Source of the DNA: Isochrysis galbana | Taxonomy: Eukaryota; Haptophyta; Isochrysidales; Isochrysidaceae | Direction of reading: 5' to 3' | DNA length: 64,000 nucleotides | Assembly (NCBI GenBank): GCA_018136815.1 | Contig: CM030938.1 | Location: forward strand, 1,958,202-2,022,201 | In this document: piece after piece, positions 50,566-60,422 of the stretch | Layout: every line of letters starts with the position of its first letter | Position numbering within the stretch: the first letter of the stretch is position 1 | Position numbers and translations under genes: made by a program | The notes under the pieces: generated by a model | The model's input: the letters and a program-made list of their open reading frames with translations, nothing else | What the model was told of the DNA's origin: nothing | Databases searched by the model: none

Positions 50566-50797
50566 TTTTTATGAAACGGCTCACGAGCCCAAATTCCAAA
50601 TTCAAATTTAGAGATCGCATAGCTCATGCGCATGCACGCCCTCGATGTAACAACACCGCAACCCCTCCTGAACGTGCTGCCGGTTGGCAAGTGCCTGCTC
50701 ATTGCCATTCCAAGTGCAACCACCGAGACAGCAATCAATGATGCGTTTAGCAACATTCCACCACGGCGCGCCCTCTATGTCTCCGACAAATAACAAA

Positions 50798-51049
50798 GTA
50801 CGCATCAAGCAAGGCACACGGCATGTATTGGGCCGGGGCGGGAGTCGCCACCAAAGCGAGCAGCAAGTACACACCACCCGGTGTAGCTGCAGGTGGACTT
50901 GCGGCACATAACATGGGCGGATAGTACGCATCTAGCAAGGTACAAGGCATGTATTGGGCCGGGGCGGAAGTCGCCACCAAAGCGAGCAGAAAGTACACAC
51001 CACCCGGTTTAGATGCAGGTGTACTTGCAGCACGTTGACATGGGCGGAT
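50798..51049. repeat. 126-bp tandem duplication
   Basis: GTACGCATCAAGCAAGG at 50798 and GTACGCATCTAGCAAGG at 50924 start two similar units, each with GCATGTATTGGGCCGGGGCGG and AAGTACACACCACCCGG. It lies just 3' of the thioredoxin gene. About nine in ten bases agree. Confidence 0.75.
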
Positions 51050-51106
51050 AGTGAGCGCTGCTGCCCGCCGTAGAGAAGGCAATTGAGCTGGCGCCTAATT
51101 GTGCAA

Positions 51107-51654
51107 TCAGCTCGCAACGTGTCGGTCAATAGTGTCTTTCAGCTTCTGCGAGTCCGCGCCCACAATTGTATCCAAGCATTTTCCAGCCTTCCAGAATTGG
51201 AACGTGGGCATGGCCGTCACGCTGTGCTCCTGCAATGGCGAATGATGGGTGCACGGGTCGACAAGGTCAGTGTGCACAACACACTAAATACTGTGTGATG
51301 GCGGCCAAGGGCTGTGCCAGGCAGACGCACCTGTGCCACCTCGGGCAAATCGTCGACGTCGATTTTGAGGAAGCTGGCCGTCGTATGCTCCTTCGCCAGG
51401 TTGGTGTAGATTGGAGAGATCATGCGGCACGGCCCGCACCTATTGTGGCCGGGCACACAGCAAGTTGGCAGACGTCGCCTGCCGCACGCAGCGGCGTGCT
51501 ACGCTCACCAGGAGGCGGTGAAATAGAGCACGGTGCACTTGTCCTGGGCGATGGCTCTGGACACCGTCAAATCGCTTCCCGCGTTGACCACGCACATCTG
51601 GCGCGCCCATCGAGCCGTCGGGCGGCACGCGCGGCTCGAGGCTGCGAGCAGCAT
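51107..51654 (-). CDS. Thioredoxin, three exons, probably mitochondrial
   Basis: Exons 51654-51509, 51439-51331 and 51229-51107 give 125 residues. All junctions are GT-AG: TCCTG|GTGAGC to ACAATAG|GTGCGG, and GCACAG|GTGCGT to ATTGCAG|GAGCAC. The first junction completes the Trp of the active site (TASW|CGPCRM). LKIDVDDLPEVAQ then joins EHSVTAMPTFQFWKAGK, which contains the cis-Pro loop. The N-terminus, MLLAASSRACRPTARWARQM, is basic and free of acids, like a mitochondrial presequence. The protein reduces disulphides in client proteins and could regenerate a peroxiredoxin such as the selenoprotein 4.5 kb away. A retroelement fragment lies 280 bp upstream. Confidence 0.85.
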
Positions 51655-51919
51655 GGCGAAGCGAGAAGAGACCTTTCTGCAACGCGGGTGAAATGAAAAA
51701 AGTACTGCGGCGTTATCTGAACATTGTACATGTGTGGTGGTAGGACGGTGGCGCGGGGGGGGGCAAGGGTGAGCGCAGGAAAAAAAAAGGCACTTATATC
51801 AGTAAAACGTGGGGGCACTGGCTGGTGGCTGGGCACCCCGGATGTTCTGTCATATATAATATCATATATGATATCTCAGTCTCAGTAGTCAGGGACCTGA
51901 TACTAAGTATCATATGACA
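51655..51919. promoter_or_regulatory. Thioredoxin upstream region
   Basis: 265 bp between the thioredoxin start and the LINE fragment. It contains an AT-rich palindromic stretch (ATATAATATCATATATGATAT, about 51853-51873) and a short A-run. No other feature. Confidence 0.35.
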
Positions 51920-51935
51920 AAACCTAGTATGTGTA

Positions 51936-52138
51936 AAAAAAAACATCTGAAGATTCTGGGCTACACACCTACTATTGACGGGTTCCCCCTTTACTACCAA
52001 CACCGCCCTTAACTTCCCTTTCCCCACCTCTTTCCCTGCCCCCCTTCATTCCTTTTTCTTTGGTTTCCGGGGTCCGGCCTCGGTGCGCTACCTAAGGCCT
52101 GGTTCGGAGTGTGGGGGCCGAGCAGGCCTTTTGAGTCG
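51936..52138 (-). mobile_element. LINE 3'-end insertion with target duplication and poly-T tail
   Basis: 203 bp flanked by AAACCTAGTATGTGTA (51920-51935) and AAACCTAGTACGTGTA (52139-52154), one mismatch. On the minus strand the insert reads as the 3' region of element A (compare 11030-11240), including CAGAATCTTCAGATG before a T-run. It is a heavily 5'-truncated retrotransposition product. Confidence 0.8.
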
Positions 52139-52154
52139 AAACCTAGTACGTGTA

Positions 52155-53010
52155 CTATATATATGTATATATTATACTACCTCCGTTCCATTACTCAGAT
52201 GTCAAGGAGGCTTTAAACAATAACTGTCAGCTAGACACTAATATTGGGGCCCCGCCAAAGATGTTAGAGGGGAGAGGGTACATTGGGGCTTAACATGAAC
52301 ATTTTGTTTCATCTCAATAGTGTGATTCGCACCTACGGACAAAGTCACAAAGAAAGGAATTCTAATCAGTGTCAGTGTCCTCGAGCACATCACAGATCAC
52401 GGCGGTGCGGCAAATCATACTCATTCGATCCCTCCACCTCAACGATGCGCGCCAACACCAGGCTTTAGTTATTGAAGAGAGCACTAAATTCTTCAGGGGG
52501 TGTATTCATGCTGAATGCTTGCTCACAATTGCACAGTGGCAAGGCCACCAGCACCCTTGCGGCATGCCGGCAGACGTTCCGCCTCAGCCAGCCGCCAGCT
52601 GATGATGTTCGGCTGACCTCAGTCGGATAGCGCGGGCCAACATGATACTTCTCCCACAATGCCGCGTGCGCTCGCTGCCACTCCTTCCCATGCTTCGGCT
52701 CGGGCAGCCGCTCGCGCTCGTATGCTCGTATGCCACAGCAATTGCCGCCTGGCAGTTCGGCGTCAATGACCACTGCCACTTCTTGGACGGTGGGGCCGCA
52801 TCCTCCTTGGGCGTGCTGGGCGGCTCAGGAGGCTGCTCGGGAGAAGCAGGACGGCAGCGCCTCACAAAGTCGCCACCGGTGCGCCTCCCATGCTGCTGGG
52901 GCTCGACCACCTTCAGGCGCGCCATGCGGCCCGGCTCTCGCGAGAGAGGCGGAGCGGCGAGAGCTTTCGTGGCAAGGCGATCGGCCGTGTAGCTAGGGGG
53001 CGCCAAAATC
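52155..53010 (-). CDS. Uncertain minus-strand ORFs, hypothetical
   Basis: Two overlapping minus-strand frames, 53006-52584 (start MAPPSYTADRLATKALAAPP, then MARLKVVEPQQHGRRTGG) and 52779-52465 (with LPEPKHGKEWQRAHAALWEK), have protein-like composition and may be two exons of one small gene. I find no convincing splice pair and no known domain. The bases from 52155 to 52464 have no gene. Confidence 0.25.
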
Positions 53011-53014
53011 GTGT

Positions 53015-53090
53015 TTGATCAATACTGAAAATATAATATTCGGACGCCCTTGGTGGCTTTGGGTGCCAGATTTTTTGGTGGTCTTTCGCC
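53015..53090 (-). repeat. Short dispersed repeat, pair of 17440-17510
   Basis: Inverted, it shares ATCTGGCACCCAA, GCCACCAAGGGCGTCCGA and TTTTCAGTATTGATCAA with 17440-17510. It lies upstream of the hAT transposase here and next to the GC-rich repeat there. Confidence 0.6.
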
Positions 53091-53321
53091 CCAGTGTACC
53101 CGCTATTCCCCTCTCCACACGAATTTCTTTTATGTCAACTTTACTGCCCCTATTTTGGCGATGCGGTTCAGTAATGGAACGGAGGTAGTACATATAGCAT
53201 TGGCGCGAAAGCCAACGACTGACGCCCTGCCACCGCGCCGCCGCTCCGCCGCTCCGCCCCCCCTCCCCCCTCCCCCCTCCGCCCCCTCTCCCTCCTTGCT
53301 CCTTGCCCTCTCTCCCTCACC

Positions 53322-55322
53322 ATGGCGCCGGTCACCATCGATGAGCTATTTGAGAACGACCACGAGGACATCGATTGGGGAAGGCGTCCCATCCCGAAGC
53401 TCGACGGCAACTCGCTGCTCTGGTCCACCATCGAGGAGGCGGCCGGCCGCCAGAAGACCACGAAGAGCAAGTCGTGCCTCTTCTGCGGGACTTGCTACAC
53501 GGGCGGGCCGTTCAACATCAAAGTTCACCTGGACCCAAACATCAAACCACGGGTTATCCGTGCGTGCCGTCCGAGTCCGGTCTGGAATGACCGATACAAC
53601 GAGGTCTTGGCCGAGATACGTCTGCGAGCAAATCAGCAACATGCGACCGCGTTGGAGAAGGAGAAGATGGAGGCCGCGAAGGCGCACGGTCGAGTCCTGG
53701 CCGAGCACAAGAAGTTCTTCAACGGCGTGGGCATCGACGAGGTCACGGGCGCGTGGTTGCGCGTCGTCGTGAAGAAAGCGCTGCCGCTGGACCTCTTCGA
53801 CGACGCGCATTTTCGGCGTGCGGTGGCCTTGTCCGCGATGGCCGGCCGAAAGATTGTGAAGGAGGGAGGCGAGGACACTTACTTACCCCACAAGAAGTGC
53901 ATGACCGCGAAGGAGCTGCCGATTCTCGACTGCAAGCTCACCAAGACAGTCGATGATAAGGTGAAGAAGATCGCGTCGGTCACGGGCGCTGTCATCATTT
54001 CGGATGGGTGGACGAGTGTTGCGAATAAACCTGTCATCAACGCATTGGCAGCATTGCCTCTGGGATCATACTTTCTCACCGCGCTCGACACGTCTGGCGA
54101 GACGAAGGATAGCGCCTACATCGCCAAGTTCATGAACGAGCAGATTGAGAAGTTTGGCAGCAAGAATGTTGTGGGCGTTTGCATGGACGGCGCCTGCAAA
54201 TCCTCATTTGACCTCATCACAGAGAGGCACCCCCACATCTTCCCGTTCATCTGTCCGACTCACTCGCTCGATAACTTCCTGAAGAATGTTTGCTCGGATA
54301 AAGTTGTCGTCAGGGTGAAGGGCATCGAGGGCGAGTTCGAATGGGGCGAGGACTATTTCTCGGACGCGATCGATAAGGTCTGGGAGGTTGTGAAGTTCGT
54401 CTCCAATCACCAAAAACCGCTCGCTCGCTTTCGGGAATTGGGGGCTGAAGTACCCAAGGAGCACCGGCCCAAGGGCGGCATGGAACTGGTTCGTTATTCA
54501 GAAACACGCTTCGCGTCAAAAATCCTGATGTTGAGACGCTACATCAACGTCTTGCGTGTGCTCGACAGGCTGGTCATTGACGACGTGTACACTACGTGGC
54601 TTGGCAAACAAGCGCGCGATGTGAAGGAAAGGGGTGCTGAGATCAAGCGCATCATTCGAGATGAGGACGTTACTAGCGCCGCCCGCGTGTGCCTTCGTGT
54701 TTGCGAGCCAGTTGTGCGCGTGCTCCGCATGACTGATAGCAAGCTCGGCGCGACCTTAGGTAAAGTCTACGCTTACATGTTGCAAGTTGATGTTCACCTC
54801 CGTAATCCTATCGAAGGTTTGGATGAGCACATTAGGAAGAAGATCCACAACATCATTATGCCCGCCAGACACCAAATGCACAGGGACCACCCACACAGTC
54901 ACACCAATCGCGTGGGCCGCGCGCCGAAATCTCGTGGATATCAGCCACCCGCCGAGCCCATTCGACGTTTGACGTCTCCGAGCGAGGCCGGAGAGCCCAA
55001 CTTCAAACTGATGCCGGGCGCGCTGCGTGCCCGATTTCGACGATCCATCCAGATGGGGGGCCCCGCCAGACACCAAATGCACAGGGACCACCCACACAGT
55101 CACACCAATCGCGTGGGCCGCGCGCCGAAATCTCGTGGATATCAGCCATCCGTTGGGTGGGCTGCGCGGGCAATGATGCCAGAGGGTCAGGGGGTGGTCG
55201 GACTGTCGGCAGCCCGACACGACGCTGCATCGGGCGGGAATCAAATGCCGAATGTAGCAAAGATATCAAGGAACCGATCCCCCCGCGGGCGCGACGGCCC
55301 ATTCTTTACGGGTAGAGCGTGA
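53322..55322 (+). CDS. hAT-type transposase (DUF659), C-terminus replaced by satellite sequence
   Basis: A 666-codon frame starting at an ATG after a C/T-rich leader. CLFCGTCYTGG with a following HLD is a BED-like zinc finger. Residues about 215-330 are DUF659, the hAT catalytic core half: VIISDGWTSVANKPVINALA with the first catalytic Asp (residue 228), then VVGVCMDGACKSSFDLI and FICPTHSLDNFLKNV. Genuine transposase ends near residue 513 (HIRKKIHNIIM). After that the frame reads two copies of a satellite unit. The dimerisation domain is missing, but a matching C-terminus lies at 23478-24098. I see no TIRs, so the copy is probably immobile. Confidence 0.75.
   Translation: MAPVTIDELFENDHEDIDWGRRPIPKLDGNSLLWSTIEEAAGRQKTTKSKSCLFCGTCYTGGPFNIKVHLDPNIKPRVIRACRPSPVWNDRYNEVLAEIRLRANQQHATALEKEKMEAAKAHGRVLAEHKKFFNGVGIDEVTGAWLRVVVKKALPLDLFDDAHFRRAVALSAMAGRKIVKEGGEDTYLPHKKCMTAKELPILDCKLTKTVDDKVKKIASVTGAVIISDGWTSVANKPVINALAALPLGSYFLTALDTSGETKDSAYIAKFMNEQIEKFGSKNVVGVCMDGACKSSFDLITERHPHIFPFICPTHSLDNFLKNVCSDKVVVRVKGIEGEFEWGEDYFSDAIDKVWEVVKFVSNHQKPLARFRELGAEVPKEHRPKGGMELVRYSETRFASKILMLRRYINVLRVLDRLVIDDVYTTWLGKQARDVKERGAEIKRIIRDEDVTSAARVCLRVCEPVVRVLRMTDSKLGATLGKVYAYMLQVDVHLRNPIEGLDEHIRKKIHNIIMPARHQMHRDHPHSHTNRVGRAPKSRGYQPPAEPIRRLTSPSEAGEPNFKLMPGALRARFRRSIQMGGPARHQMHRDHPHSHTNRVGRAPKSRGYQPSVGWAARAMMPEGQGVVGLSAARHDAASGGNQMPNVAKISRNRSPRGRDGPFFTGRA
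54859..55160. repeat. Satellite-like repeat fused to the transposase, unit about 207 bp
   Basis: CGCCAGACACCAAATGCAC begins at about 54859 and again at 55066. The units share ACCAATCGCGTGGGCCGCGC and the stretch to GTGGATATCAGCCA. The intervening GGGCGCGCTGCGTGCCC matches the tandem array at 21640-22400. Confidence 0.7.
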
Positions 55323-55597
55323 GTGCGCGTGACGGAGGGGGCGAGAGGGGGGGCGGATCGCACCATTTCTTGGCGAAGATTTTCGTAGCGTCAGGTAGCC
55401 CCCCCCGGAGCTTTTTTATTGGGCACCGCGCCACGGTCAAAAAATGCAGCCCAACCCTTACTAATAGTTAAAAAGCCCCTGTTTGACCGCCCTATTCATT
55501 GTAGCCCCAACGCGCCAAAATCTACTAAAAAAAAATCCCTGGCCACCGCGAAAAAAACACCGCATTGTCTTCGCTCGTACTCGTACTCGCCACCATG
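55323..55597. other. Flank of the hAT copy
   Basis: GTTTGACCGCCCTA near 55480 mirrors 21545-21560. Otherwise unrecognised, AT-richer sequence. Confidence 0.35.
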
Positions 55598-56467
55598 AAA
55601 CAATTGGCAATTGGCTTCTGAAACTTTGCAGAAGCTCTTATGATAGCATGATAGATACACCTCTCCATGCATTCACATCGACTTTGGGCGGGGGGGGGGG
55701 GGGGAGAGGGTCTCGCAGAGCGACTGCAGAACACAGAACGAGAAGTCGAAGTCATGCCGTTTTATTACCTTAAACGAGCCAACAATTGTAGTAACATTAA
55801 AAACAAAATTCGAATCGCAAATTCCGAGACCGAGACCAAATAAATCCGCAAACCTGGGCTTGAGACCAAAATCCGCAAACCTGGAACCTGGGCTTGAGAC
55901 CATGGGGAATCCGAATTTGTGTGTCTTGTGCGTCAGTAGCAACACGGGGGACTGTTCAACTGTGAGTGTGGGCGCGTACCTTACACGAATATTCATGCCT
56001 ACAGCCTTCAGATATGGGCAGGAATACAAATACAACACTCGTCACAGGCTGTCACAGGCATGGCGGGATAATTCCGGGACTGAAGAGTTGTGTCCAAATA
56101 GCTAGTGCGGTTGGCTAGGATACAACATCAATTATTTGATTGTATATAGGGCCCAAAAAGGGGGCTAAATCTAAATCTATGTGGCACCGTATGTTGGCCG
56201 TTGGCCGTTGGCGGGAGTACAATAATAAGCATAAGTATTATAACAAGGAGCTCGTCAACTCGTCAGTGGAGATACAGATGCCTACGGCGCCACTCGAAAG
56301 CGTCAGCGACGGCACGGGCCGCGAATCCAGCTGCGGCGGCACCGAGTATGGCTGCTGTTTTGTCGAGCTGAGCTGCAGCCTCAAGGTAACAAGAAAGGAA
56401 CTGATGCGTGAATAAAATACTTGAGGTATATGGAGTACAGGATCACGTGTGGCCTCCGTGTGAACCT

Positions 56468-56540
56468 GGGTTTGTGGCACAGTTGGGAGCGCGTCAGACT
56501 GAAGATCTGAAGGTCCCGAGTTCGATCCTCGGCGAACCCA
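56468..56540 (+). tRNA. trnF-GAA: tRNA-Phe (GAA)
   Basis: 73 nt: acceptor GGGTTTG/CGAACCC, D stem GCAC/GCGC with one mismatch, anticodon stem TCAGA/TCTGA around CTGAAGA (anticodon GAA), variable loop AGGTC, T arm CCGAG-TTCGATC-CTCGG, discriminator A. It has no intron and no encoded CCA. A T7 run follows at once (56541-56547) as the polymerase III terminator. Confidence 0.93.
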
Positions 56541-56547
56541 TTTTTTT
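56541..56547 (+). terminator. Pol III terminator of tRNA-Phe (left arm)
   Basis: TTTTTTT directly after the discriminator base. Confidence 0.85.
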
Positions 56548-56965
56548 GCGGCCGGCTTCTTTCCCGTGTTGTTGTTGTTGCAGCCAACGTCTTCTTGCTC
56601 CTGCTCGATACGGCCCACGCAGACTTCCTCATCCCCAGCGTCTCCATCCATAGGCATGGGCCACATACCAGCCTCCGATCTTGTTGTTGTTGTGGCCAGC
56701 TTTTGCTGTGTTGTCTTGCTGCGGCATCTGCATCTGGCCACGCAGCCGTCGGCCTTCCTCATTCCCAGCGTCTCCATCCATACACATGGGCCACACAGCA
56801 GACCCCCTCGACGCGAGAGAGATATAAGAGAGAGCAGACCCCTGGGTTTTGTTAAATCACCTACTTGTGGTGGGTCCATAGTCCATAGACCACAGTCCAC
56901 AGCCGCGTGTGAGGTAATTGATGTCGTACAGTTTTTTCATCACGTACTCGCTACGAAAGCACTGA

Positions 56966-58439
56966 GTTATCCATCCTTTGGGCATACAGGTAGGTGGTAA
57001 AAAAAATAGTCGAATTCGAACTCAACTCCAACTTTTTGACCGTTTGATCATTGATAGCCCGGTCACTCACTAGGGGGGTGCGGAGGGCACCATCTCCATC
57101 TGGAATGGGCAAACGAAGGCCTAAACAAGCTTCCTATGTGCCTATATGTTCCGGTTTGGGGGTCTTCCGGCAAAATTTTCGAAAAATACGTACCCGATTT
57201 TAGGCCTCTGACGGCCGTGCGGAAATATATATGTCAGGCCCCCTTCCGGTATTATTTTACAGATGGCCTTCATGCGCGCTTCTCGCAGCGAAACACGAAA
57301 CCATGGGCAAGGCCAGCAGCTGACCCGGACCTAAGATCCTGGTTCAATATGCATAGCAATACATTTTCGCTATTTTTTTATTGACTTGAACGTGAACGTG
57401 TCTATAAAAACGGCGGGCAAACTATTGACTGGCCCGTGCTTGGCGGGCACGACTTGTGTGTCTCCGAACGTGAATGGCCTTGGAGGTCTACTTGGAGGTC
57501 ATCCGTGTGTACAAAAAATTCCAAAAGTTGGCTCGAGATGAGCGCGAAGCAGCCGGTGTCCAATCGTGATTCACGACACGATTGCCCACAGAAATCGATC
57601 GCAACCATCACGCCTGAAGCTTTCAGGCCGGTGCTTGTGCTTGGCTAGATTACATATTGAATCTACTAGTAGCCAAAAGAACGGGCGGTCTAGAGCTCGA
57701 AATTCGCCCTTCTGCCCAATTTTCGAGCCCTCCGTGCGGAGAAAAACTCTCCCTTATTTAGACGAAGACGATTGCCCATCAACGAGTACTACGCGGCGCC
57801 TGACAACGATTGGTACACGGGAAAGGCGATTCGCGTCGCGCCAAACAAGTGGACCGTGCAATACGATGTTGACAAGACCGTGTCAGAGATCACGGCTCCA
57901 CGGCTGGCTGATTTCAACGAGATTTCGGCGCGCGTCCCGCCCGATTGCCCGATTGGCATGACTGTGCGGCTGTGCGGGTGGCCCCTGTGTATTTGTATTT
58001 GGTGTCTGGCGGGGTCACTCATCTGGATGGATCGTCGAAAACGCGTCGGTGTGGACGAGGGCGAGCTGCTCGGCTTCTCTACCGACGACATCTCGCTAGC
58101 GGGGGACGAGTCGTCGAGGACCTCGAGGAGCATGCCTGTCTGAGCGCCGCCGCCGCTCGCGGTGGGTACGACCCCTCTCCCTTGCCCCCTTCCTCCCCCG
58201 TGTCCTCGCCCCCTATCTCCGCGCCCTCGCCCCCTTCCTCCCCCGCGTCCTCGCCCCCTTCCTCCGCGTCCCCGCCCACCCTGCCGCTGCTCGCCCACGG
58301 TGTGCTCATGTCCGTCGCGTGGGGCGTGCTCCTCCCCTCGGGGGCTCCCGGCTCACCGGCGGCCGCTGGCTCCGTGTGCATCGCGCGGTGCAGGTGTGTC
58401 TCTCCTCCTCGCGCCCCCCCATCGGCCCTCCCTCCCACC
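56966..58439. other. Spacer of the inverted repeat, left part
   Basis: Mostly unrecognised. 57900-58050 is a diverged inverted copy of the satellite unit (ATTTCAACGAGATTTCGGCGCG, GTATTTGGTGTCTGGCGGGG). The short frame at 57772-57920 (DNDWYTGKAIRVAPNKWTVQ) has a chromo- or Tudor-like look but no support. Confidence 0.4.
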
Positions 58440-58882
58440 CAAAAAGGTAGGAAACCCGGCCCAGGCCCCTGCAGGCCTCCTGGGTCCTGGGGACCTGAAG
58501 AGGGGTCGCAGGCGCGCGCCATCGCGCCATGGGCCAGAGCCGCAGGGAAGAGAGGAGGAAGAGGGAAGAGGGAGGGGAGGGGGGAGCGGCAGCTCTCCCC
58601 TCCGGCAGAAACGTGTCTTCTCGCCCCGTTTGGGTAAGAGAAGACGGGGGCGCCAGAGCCAGGAGGGAAGGGCCGCGGCTCGCCGCGGCCACTCGCCTCG
58701 GCGAGAGAGATTAGCGCTTCTGGGCTCTCATTCACGAGTGCCCCCCCCCCCCCTGCGTTGTTTTTACCCGAAAGGGGTTTTCCCCCAGCGTGGACTCGAG
58801 GAGAGGACGTGCTGGGGTGCGCGGGGTCGGTGCGTGCACAGGGGGGAGGACAAATATCGAGGGGAGGGGGCAGTGCCCCTTC
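58440..58882 (+). repeat. GC-rich dispersed repeat family 1, copy C, left piece
   Basis: Matches 8128-8555 closely. It is cut at GCCCCTTC by the hAT-like element and resumes at 59800-59920 with GGTAGCACTCGGACACC and the AT-rich tail. Copy A supplies the empty site. Confidence 0.8.
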
Positions 58883-59799
58883 TAAGGCTGTGAACACCCA
58901 CCGGCCATACCAAACGTGTTTCAACCTGGTAGTGGCCCACGGCTACATAGGCTGGTAGTGTTAGTGGACTATAGCTACATAGATTGGTAGTGTTAGTGAC
59001 GAAAGTGGTGGGTGTTAACATGTTAACACTGTTAACACGTTAACACCTTACTTCTAGAGCGGGCCGAACATGGATAAAAAATGGTGGGGTAGGAGTACGC
59101 AAGCGCAGGGGCAGGGGGGGGGCGGGGCGCGGAAGGGGACAGTCGGGCAAGCGCAAGCGCAAGCAAAGGGAAAGCGGCGACGGCACCGGATGAGACAGAG
59201 ATAGAAGTCAGACAGAGACATATGAGGTGGGCGCAGAAGGCAGAAGGGGAAGGGGAGGGGGAGAGGGGGAAGGAAATCTGCGGAGGGGGGGGGGGGGGGA
59301 GAATCTGCGGAGGGGGGGGGGGGGAAGGAAATCTGCGGGGGGGGGGTTCTGAATGCGAGGGGCCCAGTTCTGCCACCTCCATTACTTACTTAAACGCGTG
59401 GACAATTACCATAACAAGTAACAAGAACAAGCAACAGTAAAAATAAAACTCAAATCTTCGAATTTCGAGACGAAAATCGGCGAACCAGGACTTGAGTCCA
59501 GGGAGAATCCGAATCTGCAAGCCTTACGCGACCACGACGAGCATAGAAGACGGAATATAACGAACAAGGCTCGTGATCATGCCGAAATATTCATGCCAAA
59601 AGGCCTGAGGCCTGAATACAACACTGTTTAACACAGCGGCAAAAGGGGCCATTACCACCATGTTAACACCTTGCGGCAAAATTGCTACATAGATGGTTAG
59701 TGTTAGTGCCCGAGGCACTAACACTATCAGGGTGGTAGTGTTAAATGCTTGGGTGTTTGGGTGTTAACTGGTTAACACTTTAACTGGTTCACAGCCCTA
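58883..59799. mobile_element. Non-autonomous hAT-type element with 8-bp target duplication
   Basis: 917 bp between two copies of GCCCCTTC (58875-58882 and 59800-59807). The termini are TAAGGCTGTGAAC and, inverted, TAGGGCTGTGAAC, a typical hAT end. Both flanks carry clustered GTTAAC palindromes and TAGTGTTAGTG repeats as subterminal motifs. No transposase is inside. The copy at 7810-8690 has a single uninterrupted site, which confirms the insertion. The G-rich middle (59280-59350) is simple sequence. Confidence 0.88.
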
Positions 59800-60342
59800 G
59801 CCCCTTCCCCCCGGTAGCACTCGGACACCTGGCTCGTCAGGCATGGCGGGATTCCGGGACAGAAAAGTTGTGTCCAATTAGCTAGTGGGGTTGGCTAGGA
59901 TATAACATTAATTATTTTATTTATTCAGTGCTTTCGTAGCGAGTACGTGATGAAAAAACTGTACGACATCAATTACCTCACACGCGGCTGTGGACTGTGG
60001 TCTATGGACTATGGACCCACCACAAGTAGGTGATTTAACAAAACCCAGGGGTCTGCTCTCTCTTATATCTCTCTCGCGTCGAGGGGGTCTGCTGTGTGGC
60101 CCATGTGTATGGATGGAGACGCTGGGAATGAGGAAGGCCGACGGCTGCGTGGCCAGATGCAGATGCCGCAGCAAGACAACACAGCAAAAGCTGGCCACAA
60201 CAACAACAAGATCGGAGGCTGGTATGTGGCCCATGCCTATGGATGGAGACGCTGGGGATGAGGAAGTCTGCGTGGGCCGTATCGAGCAGGAGCAAGAAGA
60301 CGTTGGCTGCAACAACAACAACACGGGAAAGAAGCCGGCCGC

Positions 60343-60349
60343 AAAAAAA
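60343..60349 (-). terminator. Pol III terminator of tRNA-Phe (right arm)
   Basis: T7 on the minus strand directly after the tRNA. Confidence 0.85.
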
Positions 60350-60422
60350 TGGGTTCGCCGAGGATCGAACTCGGGACCTTCAGATCTTCAGTCTGACGCG
60401 CTCCCAACTGTGCCACAAACCC
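60350..60422 (-). tRNA. trnF-GAA: tRNA-Phe (GAA), second copy
   Basis: Identical to the gene at 56468 on the opposite strand, again followed by a T7 run (60343-60349 read on the minus strand). Flanking bases match over the whole arm, so both copies should have the same promoter context. Confidence 0.93.

Larger units (their letters stand above)
55598..56965 (+). repeat. Left arm of a large inverted repeat
   Basis: This arm pairs with 59925-61288 around an axis near 58445. Positions in the two arms add to 116890 from 56965 out to about 55700, so there is no indel over more than 1.2 kb. The same 220-residue shadow frame is identical in both arms. The visible differences are a G/C run (15 against 18) and a 7-bp duplication near the outer end. 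It contains a tRNA-Phe gene and a piece of the LINE 5' repeat. Confidence 0.9.

Noticed and set aside
57772-58143. Possible chromo/Tudor-like small protein
   Set aside because: Only about 30 residues look protein-like and the rest is inverted satellite sequence.
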